Shown one piece after another: positions 53,307 to 62,040 of a stretch of 64,000 nucleotides of DNA. The notes beneath the pieces were generated by a model. It made no database searches. It was given only the letters and a program-made list of their open reading frames with translations, and was not told the origin of the DNA. The translations under genes and the position numbers were made by a program. The stretch is from Lentilactobacillus diolivorans DSM 14421 (GTDB lineage Bacteria > Bacillota > Bacilli > Lactobacillales > Lactobacillaceae): contig NZ_AZEY01000007.1 of assembly GCF_001434255.1 (NCBI RefSeq), positions 30,225-94,224 of the forward strand, read 5' to 3'. How positions within the stretch are numbered: position 1 is the stretch's first letter; each line of letters starts with the position of its first letter.

Positions 53307-54488
53307 GTGAACATTGCAATATTAGGGTTTGGCACGGTCGGGACTGGCGTTTATAAAATTATTGAGAAGGCAAAGCGACAAACCCAAAACCTCCATGTAA
53401 AACATATTTTAATAAGGAAAAATAAAAAGCCGGATTTACCGGAGATGACGGATGATATTGATGAGATTCTTAACGACAAAGACTTAGATGTCGTCGTTGA
53501 AGTGTTGGGTGGGATTGAGCCGGCGCATCAATACATACTTGCTGCGTTGAAGCATAAAAAGCACGTCATTACTGCTAATAAAGCGGTCATTGCTCGTTAT
53601 ATGGACGAATTTACGAAAATTGCTGCTGATAATGGCGTCAAGTTTTACTTCGAGTCTAGTGTCGGTGGCGGCATTCCTTGGATTCAAGGGTTAGAGCGGG
53701 CACTTAGAGTTGATGATGTTAACAAGATTCAAGGAATTTTTAATGGGACAAGTAATTTTATTCTTGATCAAATGAAGAAGACGGGCAAGTCATTCAATGA
53801 TGTTTTGCTTCAAGCTCAACAACTTGGTTATGCTGAAGCCGATCCAAGTGCCGATATCGATGGATTGGACGTTGCTAATAAGTTGTGTATCAGTGTTGAT
53901 ATTGCCTATGATATTTTTGTGAAACCGACCGACGAGTTGCCAATCTTCGGCATTCGTAATATTACCGGTGATGATATTGCCTATTTTAATCAAAAAGGGC
54001 TTACCGTTAAGTTAATGGGGAAGAGTCATCAACGAGGCAATGAATTTGATTACGTGGTTGAGCCGACGCTTTATCATGGTGATACTTTGGAAGCTAATAC
54101 GACCGATAACTATAATTTAATTTCACTTCATGGTGAAACAATTGGTAATTTAAAGTTTATGGGGCAGGGCGCTGGACAATTGCCAACTGCTAATGCGGTC
54201 ATCCAAGATATTTTAGATATTTTCCAACATAAAGAGCATTTAAAACGCGAATTTATGAGCAACTTGAAATATCGGTCAGATTTGACCCGGAGCAATTACA
54301 TTGTTCGTTCAGAAATTGATTGTTCCAAAATGTTTGCCAAATTTGATCCTTGTGTCCGCGGTGATTACCTTGTCATTCACCAAATTCCAATTGGTGAGAT
54401 GCATCGGTTAATGAGACAAGTACTTAAGCAAGATGGAACAGCCTTTATGGCGAGTTTACCAGATAGAAAAGGAGGTGCAGCTCAATGA
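53307..54488 (+). CDS. hom: Homoserine dehydrogenase
   Basis: A 393-residue NAD(P)H enzyme reducing aspartate semialdehyde to homoserine. The Rossmann motif ILGFGTVGTGVYK (about 4-16), the catalytic region VITANKAVIA (about 91-100) and GGIPWIQGL, GTSNFILDQM, GYAEADPSADIDGLDVANKL are diagnostic. Most Gram-positive Hom proteins have about 430 residues with a clear C-terminal ACT domain; here only about 70 divergent residues follow the catalytic domain, so threonine feedback may differ. The start is GTG with GGAGG. It overlaps the aspartokinase gene by four bases. Confidence 0.94.
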   Translation: MNIAILGFGTVGTGVYKIIEKAKRQTQNLHVKHILIRKNKKPDLPEMTDDIDEILNDKDLDVVVEVLGGIEPAHQYILAALKHKKHVITANKAVIARYMDEFTKIAADNGVKFYFESSVGGGIPWIQGLERALRVDDVNKIQGIFNGTSNFILDQMKKTGKSFNDVLLQAQQLGYAEADPSADIDGLDVANKLCISVDIAYDIFVKPTDELPIFGIRNITGDDIAYFNQKGLTVKLMGKSHQRGNEFDYVVEPTLYHGDTLEANTTDNYNLISLHGETIGNLKFMGQGAGQLPTANAVIQDILDIFQHKEHLKREFMSNLKYRSDLTRSNYIVRSEIDCSKMFAKFDPCVRGDYLVIHQIPIGEMHRLMRQVLKQDGTAFMASLPDRKGGAAQ

Positions 54489-55813
54489 AAGTAGCCAAGT
54501 TTGGTGGCAGTTCAGTTGCAAATGCCGGTCAGTTTAAAAAGGTTCAGGCAATTGTTAAGGCTAACGATGATCGTCGAGTCGTTGTTGTTAGTGCGGCTGG
54601 GAAAAGCGATGACGAGCCAATTAAGGTAACAGATCTATTAATTGAAATTGAAAGATTAAGGGATGCTCATGAAAATTATCAGCCAATCTTTGATCATGTT
54701 GCAAAACGATTTGTTGAAATTCGTGATGAACTTGGTTTAACGGTTGAAATTGAAGATGATCTTCGAAAGATTAGCGATCGAATTCATAATTGCAGCCACG
54801 ATTACTTAGTGTCACGTGGTGAATACTTGACTGCGAAATTAATGGCTGATTTCTTAGGCTTTCAGTTTGTGGATGCTGCCCGATTTATGATTTTTAATGG
54901 CGATCAAATTGATTATAAAGCTTCAATTCAACGTCTGAATAAGATCATTTCTACTGGTTATCAAATTGTGGTTCCCGGTTTTTATGGTGTTGATAAAAAT
55001 GGTGAAATTCGTATTATGCCCCGTGGTGGCGGTGATATTTCCGGTTCAATTATGGCTAATCTGGTTGATGCTGATCTATATGAAAACTGGACCGATGTTT
55101 CTGGGATTAAGATGGCAGATCCACGAATTATTAATAATTCGCGAAAGATTAACGAATTAACTTATGAAGAGTTGCAAGAACTTTCATATATGGGAATTAG
55201 TGTTTTTCAAGAGGAAGCCATTCAGCCAGTCAAAGAAAAACAAATTCCAATTGCAATTTTGAATACCAATCATCCGGAAGAGGATGGCACGTTAGTGGTT
55301 GATTCAGTTAATAGCGATCCCAATCAATTAGTTACGGGAATTGCTGGTAAAAAGGATTATGTTGTCATTTCAGTTAGTAAATACCAATTAAATAAACGGT
55401 TGGATATTATGGCAAAAATCTTTTCAGTGATTCAAAAGTTTGGTGTTTCTTTTGACTATGTTCCCTCTGGAACGGATTCATTTAGTTTTCTAGCTCGTCG
55501 AACAGATGTTGCTGATAAACTCGATGTTATTATCAATGCGCTGGAAAATGATTGTGATTTGGATAGTGTCAAACTGGAGAAAAACATTGCGCTGGTTGCC
55601 GCCGTTTCTTACCAACTTAGTAAACGGCCGGCCATTGCGGGAAGAATTTTGGATCTTTTGGATGACAGCCAAATTAAAATTCATTTGGTAATTCAAGAAG
55701 GCAGTGATATTAAAGTCGTATTTGGTGTATCAAATGAAGACTACGAACGGACAATTGCTAAGATATATCGGGATGTTAATTTAAAGGCAAAAAAGTTGAA
55801 GATGGTCATCTAG
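54485..55813 (+). CDS. Aspartokinase
   Basis: A 442-residue kinase making beta-aspartyl phosphate, the first step to threonine, methionine and lysine. VAKFGGSSVANAGQFKKV opens the protein, PGFYGVDKNGEIRIMPRGGGD (landmark, about 159-180) binds substrate, and two ACT domains occupy the C-terminal 140 residues. Being coupled to hom and divergent from thrCB suggests the threonine-branch isozyme. The RBS AAAGGAGG lies within the hom end. Confidence 0.93.
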   Translation: MKVAKFGGSSVANAGQFKKVQAIVKANDDRRVVVVSAAGKSDDEPIKVTDLLIEIERLRDAHENYQPIFDHVAKRFVEIRDELGLTVEIEDDLRKISDRIHNCSHDYLVSRGEYLTAKLMADFLGFQFVDAARFMIFNGDQIDYKASIQRLNKIISTGYQIVVPGFYGVDKNGEIRIMPRGGGDISGSIMANLVDADLYENWTDVSGIKMADPRIINNSRKINELTYEELQELSYMGISVFQEEAIQPVKEKQIPIAILNTNHPEEDGTLVVDSVNSDPNQLVTGIAGKKDYVVISVSKYQLNKRLDIMAKIFSVIQKFGVSFDYVPSGTDSFSFLARRTDVADKLDVIINALENDCDLDSVKLEKNIALVAAVSYQLSKRPAIAGRILDLLDDSQIKIHLVIQEGSDIKVVFGVSNEDYERTIAKIYRDVNLKAKKLKMVI

Positions 55814-55868
55814 ATGAAATGATCGATGGTTAATTCTTGATGGTTTAATTTAATTATTTTCAAAAAAT

Positions 55869-55919
55869 AAAGGGTGTCATGTAAGCTTTTCAAAATGAAA
55901 GTTTACATGACACCTTTTT
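55869..55919 (+). terminator. Terminator after the aspartokinase gene
   Basis: AAAGGGTGTCATGTAAGCTTTC-type arm pairs with GAAAGTTTACATGACACCTTT around a short loop, followed by Ts. It lies between convergent genes. Confidence 0.85.
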
Positions 55920-55968
55920 GGCTTACCTGCAGATTAAGATAATGTGGCTAGATAATTCTCAGTTGTAA

Positions 55969-56490
55969 TTAATCAAACGCGCTTAAATATTTTACTGTTC
56001 CATGAATGCCTTTTAAGCCATCTTTTACCAGTGGCTTAATCATGTAAGTTTCATCAGGAACTGGAAAGGGTGGCTTAATATTAAATTGACTAGCCCTTTG
56101 GTAACCAAACCGTGGATAATAGTCCGGCCATCCTAAAACGGAAATAAACCGATAACCTTGTCTAACAGCTCGATTGTCTAGTTCGTTAATGATTGCGCCG
56201 CCAATTCCCGATTTTTGATTTACGGGAGCCACTGCCAATGGTGCTAAGCATAATCCCAGTGCTGATGATGTTTTGTTTTCAATCTGAATTTCACTTAAGA
56301 GGCCATAACCAATAATGCGGTTGTGATTATCGGCGACGACCTCGAATGTTTTGCGGTAAGTGGGATCTTGGCGAATCTTATCGACTAGTTCTGATTCGCC
56401 ACGATAGCCATTTGATGTTTTTGAAAAGGCAATTCTAATTAGATCGGAAACGGCTGAATAGTCTTCTTTGCGAACCGTTCTTATTATCAT
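55969..56490 (-). CDS. GNAT family N-acetyltransferase
   Basis: A 173-residue acetyltransferase of the YhbS-like group. IIRTVRKEDYSAVSDLIRIAF opens the domain (residues 2-22), LAVAPVNQKSGIGGAIINEL (about 89-108) is the acetyl-CoA motif, and FISVLGWPDYYPRFGYQ (about 119-135) is typical of YhbS-like proteins. The substrate is unknown. RBS GGAGGAA. It is monocistronic. Confidence 0.87.
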   Translation of the reverse strand: MIIRTVRKEDYSAVSDLIRIAFSKTSNGYRGESELVDKIRQDPTYRKTFEVVADNHNRIIGYGLLSEIQIENKTSSALGLCLAPLAVAPVNQKSGIGGAIINELDNRAVRQGYRFISVLGWPDYYPRFGYQRASQFNIKPPFPVPDETYMIKPLVKDGLKGIHGTVKYLSAFD

Positions 56491-56611
56491 TTGAATTCCT
56501 CCAATTCTCTCGTATCAATTAATTATCTACCATAACATACTATAACATCAATATGAACGGCTGGAAAACGTGCTATGATGTGATTTAAATCATTATTTGG
56601 AGGCAACTAAA

Positions 56612-57262
56612 ATGGTTAGGATTGGTTTAGTTGGTGGCATGGGACCCGAATCGACGCTTGATTATTATCGTCAATTAACAAGTAAGTATCAGAAACGACA
56701 CCCACAATCATATCCTGAAATTGTGATTGACAGTTTGGATGTTTATCAGATATTAAAACTTGAAGAGAAAGGTCAAACGGAAACTTTAATTCAGAAACTA
56801 TTAACTAGCATCAAGAACCTACAGGCATCAGGTGCGGATGTTGCTGCATTGACGGCCAACACACCACACATGGTTTTTGATGAATTGCAGACTTTGTCGC
56901 CGATCCCTTTAATTAGTATCGTCGATGTGACTGCTGATGCAATTAAGCACAATCAACAATCAAAGGTTGGACTACTTGGGACCAAAATGACAATGAAGGA
57001 ACCCTTTTACAAAAATAAACTTGCAGAAAACCGCATTCAAGTGGTCGTTCCAAGTGACGAGCAGATTAATCATATCCACGCCATCATTTCTTCTGAATTG
57101 GAATTAGGCGTTGTTAAGCAAAGTAGCAACGTGTATCTCTTGAAAACTATTGCGCAACTGAAAGATTACGATCATATTCAGGGAGTTATTTTAGGATGTA
57201 CAGAATTACCACTGGCATTGTCTGCGAGTGATGTCAGTATTTCTTTGTACGATATGGTTTAA
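56612..57262 (+). CDS. Amino-acid racemase of the Asp/Glu racemase family
   Basis: A 216-residue PLP-independent racemase. RIGLVGGMGPESTLDYY (residues 3-19) is the aspartate-racemase opening. The first active-site segment reads ALTANTPH (Thr-Ala in place of the usual Cys) and the second, GVILGCTELPL (about 190-200), keeps its Cys. This one-Cys pattern occurs in YgeA-like broad-specificity racemases. GGAGG is nine bases upstream of the ATG at 56612. Stand-alone gene; D-amino acids for the wall are one possible use. Confidence 0.85.
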   Translation: MVRIGLVGGMGPESTLDYYRQLTSKYQKRHPQSYPEIVIDSLDVYQILKLEEKGQTETLIQKLLTSIKNLQASGADVAALTANTPHMVFDELQTLSPIPLISIVDVTADAIKHNQQSKVGLLGTKMTMKEPFYKNKLAENRIQVVVPSDEQINHIHAIISSELELGVVKQSSNVYLLKTIAQLKDYDHIQGVILGCTELPLALSASDVSISLYDMV

Positions 57263-57373
57263 ATTCATGTGGATGCGTTACTTACAGTTCTGGAGCAAGG
57301 ATCGTTGTCGGCTATAGCATTATTTAAAAAAATCTTGATGTGGTATTAAATTTAATCGTGCCACATCGAATTG

Positions 57374-57430
57374 AAAAAACTTGAGATATACGTGGAATTA
57401 AACCTTCTTCCAGGATGGTCTCAAGTTTTT
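57374..57430. terminator. Bidirectional terminator
   Basis: AAAAACTTGAGA (57375-57386) pairs with TCTCAAGTTTTT (57419-57430); T runs on both strands. It touches the stop of the minus-strand small membrane protein gene. Confidence 0.75.
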
Positions 57431-57617
57431 ATTTACTCTTTTTTGTTTTGTCATGTTGATTTATTAAATTAGATGCTAGCCATCCTGCTATCATCATGAT
57501 TAATCCGATAGCTAAAGAAATTAACGCAGCCTTATTATTACCTATAACCAATAGAATCAGTGCACCAATACAAAATAGTAACGAAGCTGCACTTATTATT
57601 CCAATGACTAATCGCAT
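57429..57617 (-). CDS. Small two-helix membrane protein
   Basis: A 62-residue protein with two hydrophobic helices (about 3-28 and 32-50) and a basic C-terminal tail (NQHDKTKKSK). The ATG at 57617 has AGGTG six bases upstream; a GTG three codons earlier overlaps that RBS. I do not recognise a family. Terminator sequence follows directly. It is placed alone between the racemase and the large surface protein. Confidence 0.6.
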   Translation of the reverse strand: MRLVIGIISAASLLFCIGALILLVIGNNKAALISLAIGLIMMIAGWLASNLINQHDKTKKSK

Positions 57618-57872
57618 TTTGATCACCTCAGAAAACCCTCTTTGTCACTAAGTATACCTGTCATATTGCGTAATAAACAAATTTAATGAACTGAAATAAT
57701 AATTCGTCTGTTTGGCACTGAATTCCTGTGATCAAGCCGTCAATTTTGATCTTGTTTTCTTATAATAAAGGGTTTTGATAATTCGAGTGTAATCGCTTTC
57801 TGTAATCCGATAAACACGTTATACTTCTAGTGGAAAATAGTTTCCCGGGTTAATTGTAAGGAGGAAACCATC

Positions 57873-60518
57873 ATGAAGGCGGAAAATAATCGTAGTCGTC
57901 AAACGAGGCCATCGAATTTTAAAAGAGGGTTCATGTACGCAACTGTGGCGCTCTCGATGTTAATGACTGGAACAATTGCCGTATCTCCGGTATCAGCCGC
58001 AGATCAGCAGTCGGCCCAGACAGCCGCAAGTACTGCAGCGAACCAAGCAAGCCAATTAGCAGTTCCTAATTTGACGAATGAGGTAAAGGCAACCAACAAA
58101 TTTAACATTACTAAAGAACGTCCGCTTCAGTACACTTATATTCATAAACCCTTTGAGGACTTGCAAGGTGCCAAGGCTTGGAAAGGTGCGGAATACGCTG
58201 CCAATATTCCAATGGATGCTAAGGGATTGGATCCAACAACTAAGAAGAACTATATTGATGAATGGATGCCGGATTATGGCACACAGATTTTTGTTTATCT
58301 GACAAATTACACGAAAGATTATAAAGACCTTACTACTTTTCGAGATAATTTTACTAAGAATGATTTAGCTAAAATGACTACCCTTAAAAGTGACAGTGAT
58401 GCTCAGCTGACAACGGTTGGCGGTAAGCAGCAGGCAACGGTTTACTATCAGGCAATGATGTCGATGAGTACATTGGAAGGTTTGCAATATGCGACTAATC
58501 TGCAGAGTGTTTATTTGCATCCGAACATGACGGCTAGCGCCATCACATATGGTGAAGCCACTCAAAATGGTAATTTATGGGACATTAGTGCTTTAACAAA
58601 ACTAAATAAATTAACAGATATTTCGGTTAACTATTTTTCGATTAGTGATGTTGCGGCGCTTGCCAACAAGCCTGATCTGGTTAAAATTGATTTGGCTTAC
58701 AATCAGATATCCGATTTATCACCATTAGCTACTAATCAAAATCCGGCTCTGGATCTAACCAAAGGATTCAGTAATCAACATATTTTACTATCGCCGGTTA
58801 CTTTCAGGACTGGGACAGCTTCATATACGACACCATCATTTATCATTAAAAATCTTGCCGCGAATAATCTGCCGATTCAAGTATATAATGCGAATAAAGA
58901 GGATTATGCCCGACTTTATCCAAGTACTTCAGATGGCGGCAATGTTGATTCTACGACGATTACTTGGTCGAACATGCTGCCCGATCGGCCAAATATGTAT
59001 GGCGCGTTTTCAACGCTTTGGAAGGATTCGAGTTCGGATTATAATGGGTGGATTATGGTTCCTTACCAAATTAAAGATGGCATTGGGAATGTTAATGTGA
59101 ATTTTCAATTGTTGAGGAATGACAAAAGCCAGTTAACACTAGCCCCTTCTTCAGTTCTTTCAGGAACGGTAGGCACGTCGTTTAATATTCAAACTGATAA
59201 TACTACCGACTATCAACTAAATCGTTTGGCCGGCCTCGGCTACAAAGTTTATGGTGTTTTCAACGGTACTGGCCAAGTTTCTGATTTTAATGAAAAAAAT
59301 GGAAGGGCCGATAAGGTTGGGCAAACAGGAACCATTTCTGAGAATACTCAAAACTTAACGGTTGTTTTTGTTAAACAAAGCACGATTAAAGTTGACTATG
59401 GCTCACTGGATGAAAATGGTAAGTTTGTTCAATTTAAAAATGGCAGCGAACCTGTCAGTGATAGTAAACAGGGAGACTTTAATAATCCGTTAAAGGTTTC
59501 CGATACTACAAAGAACTTTCCGAATTACGAATTCGATGGCCTGGCTAGGATCGTGAATGGAAAAGTCGAAAAATTACCGGCAAACACAGATACAATTCCA
59601 TTTACTGAAAGCGATCAAACCATCATCGCTCTTTACAAAAAACAGGTTAGCACAGGAGATGGTAACGGGGGATCAACGCCACAGGTAACGCCGCCAAGCT
59701 CTGCTGGTTCTGGGACAGTCACCGAACCACAAAAGCCGGGACAGGCGACAGAACCTAAAACGGATGGTTCAACTAATGATCCAGATAGAAAACCAGGTTC
59801 GCAAACCAACAATCAAGACTATGTTGCCAAGAAAAATGAAGTTATCTATTCAATCAAGAAGATTGGGTTATACCGGACTGAAAACTTTTCAAAAAATACG
59901 AGACAAGCTTGGTATGTTAAGAAGCCGCGTGTTTATCGGCCAATGTTTGTTGTAACTGGTTATACACGAACTGCTGATGGTAAATTGCGATATCGGGTTC
60001 GCGATGTTAATCATTTAACAAAGAATCGTCATAAAACTGGTTATATTACCGCCAGTTGGAAGTATGTCCGGCCGGTTTATTATCTTGGAAAACATGCAGC
60101 CATTACGGTTATCAACCCGCGTGGTGTTAATGGTTATACGAAGGCTAATCTGACTGGTAAAATCAGAAATTACAAGCAGGGGACGATCTTAAAAGTTAAA
60201 GGGATTGTCCGACACAATCTTACGACTCGCTATGTCCTCTCAAACGGTCAGTATGTCACTGGTAATCGAAAGTTAGTTAACATGGGACGTCATCATTATC
60301 CAAAATATGTAAAAGCTAAAACAGCGGTTAATCGATATCATAATGTCAATCTAACGAAACGTAATCAGCACTATAAGCAGAATTCCAAAAAAGTGTTTAA
60401 AGTTTACAACTTTGATTATTCACAGGCCAATAGTGTCACCAAACATGGCACGTTGCGTTACCGAATTGCTGGTGGTTACATTACCGGTAATGCTAAGTAT
60501 ATTCAAATTGTTCGTTAA
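57873..60518 (+). CDS. Large surface protein with leucine-rich repeats and DUF5776-like C-terminus
   Basis: An 881-residue exported protein. The long signal peptide (about 1-43) ends VSPVSAADQQ. Residues about 195-300 carry internalin-like leucine-rich repeats (LTKLNKLTDISVNYFSISDV, KPDLVKIDLAYNQISDLSPL). A beta-rich middle part follows, with MucBP/B-repeat-like segments (about 430-590), then a Pro/Thr/Ser/Gly-rich spacer (about 595-650). The C-terminal 230 residues are basic and Tyr-rich (YITASWKYV, YVTGNRKLV, YITGNAKYI), matching DUF5776/SLAP-like non-covalent wall-binding repeats. No LPXTG. RBS AAGGAGGAAA. A likely adhesin. Confidence 0.85.
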   Translation: MKAENNRSRQTRPSNFKRGFMYATVALSMLMTGTIAVSPVSAADQQSAQTAASTAANQASQLAVPNLTNEVKATNKFNITKERPLQYTYIHKPFEDLQGAKAWKGAEYAANIPMDAKGLDPTTKKNYIDEWMPDYGTQIFVYLTNYTKDYKDLTTFRDNFTKNDLAKMTTLKSDSDAQLTTVGGKQQATVYYQAMMSMSTLEGLQYATNLQSVYLHPNMTASAITYGEATQNGNLWDISALTKLNKLTDISVNYFSISDVAALANKPDLVKIDLAYNQISDLSPLATNQNPALDLTKGFSNQHILLSPVTFRTGTASYTTPSFIIKNLAANNLPIQVYNANKEDYARLYPSTSDGGNVDSTTITWSNMLPDRPNMYGAFSTLWKDSSSDYNGWIMVPYQIKDGIGNVNVNFQLLRNDKSQLTLAPSSVLSGTVGTSFNIQTDNTTDYQLNRLAGLGYKVYGVFNGTGQVSDFNEKNGRADKVGQTGTISENTQNLTVVFVKQSTIKVDYGSLDENGKFVQFKNGSEPVSDSKQGDFNNPLKVSDTTKNFPNYEFDGLARIVNGKVEKLPANTDTIPFTESDQTIIALYKKQVSTGDGNGGSTPQVTPPSSAGSGTVTEPQKPGQATEPKTDGSTNDPDRKPGSQTNNQDYVAKKNEVIYSIKKIGLYRTENFSKNTRQAWYVKKPRVYRPMFVVTGYTRTADGKLRYRVRDVNHLTKNRHKTGYITASWKYVRPVYYLGKHAAITVINPRGVNGYTKANLTGKIRNYKQGTILKVKGIVRHNLTTRYVLSNGQYVTGNRKLVNMGRHHYPKYVKAKTAVNRYHNVNLTKRNQHYKQNSKKVFKVYNFDYSQANSVTKHGTLRYRIAGGYITGNAKYIQIVR

Positions 60519-60651
60519 TATGGCTGTCAGCAGTTCAACCCAAAATGATGAACCTGCAAAAGTAATAAACTTCAAAAAATTTTTTTAATGAGTAATCGTT
60601 GATAAAATGGCATTTCAATGAGATCGAGCTAATGAAATTTTAAATTTGAGG
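60519..60651 (+). other. Spacer between the LRR protein and the T-box promoter
   Basis: About 130 AT-rich bases. No clear terminator for the surface-protein gene is visible here, and no ORF. Confidence 0.3.
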
Positions 60652-60997
60652 TTGACATGTATCTAGGTCGTGGACTACACTTCATTCAACATTTTAAATA
60701 TGACTAATTGATTTGGTCCGATGGATTAGGATAATAGCTTCACTAAGCGAGTGTCGGTTGGTGGGAAGGCATTGAAACTATTATTTGAAAGGTCGAACTC
60801 GACAAGTTCACTTTTCGAGGTGAAATGGTGGCACCCATTAATGTGCGGCGTATCGAGGAAAAAACGAGATCATTTTAAAATGACAGTTACTTTTCCTCCG
60901 TACGTGCTAAGGTGTTACTTGTGAGAGTAATTCAAATTAAGGTGGTACCGCGTTGAACTTAACGCCCTTTGGTTTTGATAACCAAAGGGCGTTTTTT
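60652..60997 (+). promoter_or_regulatory. T-box leader and promoter of the PanE-like/aminotransferase operon
   Basis: Promoter TTGACA (60652-60657), 18 bases, TACACT (60676-60681). Stem I contains GCGAGTGTCGGTTGGTGGGAA (near 60748), with a flanking AUAAUAG/CUAUUAU helix. The T-box sequence AAGGTGGTACCGCG is at 60939-60952. The terminator ACGCCCTTTGGTT/AACCAAAGGGCGT ends in six Ts (60962-60997). I could not assign the specifier codon reliably. Confidence 0.88.
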
Positions 60998-61035
60998 AGT
61001 TGTATTTAATAAAAAATAAGAAGGAGTTGGGCATT

Positions 61036-62040
61036 ATGAAATACGGTGTAATTGGTGCAGGAGCAATGGGAGTAAGGTACGGAGTAATGTTACAGGAGAA
61101 CGCTGGCGTCGATGTTGATTTTATCGATACTTGGGAACCTAATGTTGAAAAGATTCGCAGCCAAGGCGGTGTTTCAGTTGCCCGCGATCATCAAAATCGT
61201 CGGATTGTCCCTGTTAATATTTTTTATCCAGAAGAATACAAAGGTCATCCGGATGTCTGGATTATTTTTAAAAAACAGATGCAGTTAGCTGAGGAAATGG
61301 AACGTGATAGTAAAGCTGGTATTTTCCATGAAGATCAATATGTCTTTTCTGCAATGAACGGAATGGGTCATTTTGAAAAGATCGCCAAGTATTTCCCAGA
61401 AAACCATATCATCTGTGGAACCGCAATGATTGCGACACGAATGGATGGTCCCGCTAATATTGACTTTATGGGAGCCCAAGGTGATGAAGTCATGCATATG
61501 GCACGCTACACAAATGAAAAACCAGATGCCACCACTCAAGCTATTTTTAATGATTTTAAGGAAGCCAAATTAGGACCAGTCTTTGCGGATGAATGGAAAG
61601 GCATGTGCATGTCAAAGGTTGTTTTCAATGCCGTGACCAATACACTTTGTACGATGTTTGAAATGCAGATGGGTCAATTTATTGAGTATAGTGGCGTTCG
61701 CGAAATGTCTCGGCAATTATTTGATGAAGCTTATGATGCTTGCGAGCGGGCTGGTATTTACTTAATTCCAACCCGTCAAGAGCAAGTTGATTCAGTCATC
61801 ACCGTAAGTAAAGAATATAAATACCATTATCCATCAATGTATCAAGACTTCTCAAAAGGTCGTCCAACTGAAGTTGATTATATTAACGGGTACATTGCTA
61901 AAGTTGGTCGTGAACACGATTACGTTTGCCGAACTCATGAGTTCGTTGTTCATGAGGTTCATATGGCAGAAATGATGAGAAAATATCACAAACCACAAAC
62001 TAATGTAGCTGATGCAAAAAAGGAAGGGGTTCGCGTATGA
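61036..62040 (+). CDS. PanE/ApbA-type 2-oxoacid (ketopantoate-like) reductase
   Basis: A 334-residue NAD(P)H-dependent reductase. VIGAGAMGVRYG (residues 4-15) is the Rossmann motif, KVVFNAVTNTL (about 196-206) has the catalytic Lys and Asn, and SMYQDFSKGRPTEVDYINGY (about 269-288) has the substrate-binding Glu/Asn of the PanE family. A lactic-acid-bacterial PanE is known to act as D-hydroxyisocaproate dehydrogenase on branched-chain ketoacids. Coupling to an aminotransferase and a T-box here supports amino-acid-derived ketoacids over pantothenate. AAGGAG before the ATG at 61036. Confidence 0.85.
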   Translation: MKYGVIGAGAMGVRYGVMLQENAGVDVDFIDTWEPNVEKIRSQGGVSVARDHQNRRIVPVNIFYPEEYKGHPDVWIIFKKQMQLAEEMERDSKAGIFHEDQYVFSAMNGMGHFEKIAKYFPENHIICGTAMIATRMDGPANIDFMGAQGDEVMHMARYTNEKPDATTQAIFNDFKEAKLGPVFADEWKGMCMSKVVFNAVTNTLCTMFEMQMGQFIEYSGVREMSRQLFDEAYDACERAGIYLIPTRQEQVDSVITVSKEYKYHYPSMYQDFSKGRPTEVDYINGYIAKVGREHDYVCRTHEFVVHEVHMAEMMRKYHKPQTNVADAKKEGVRV

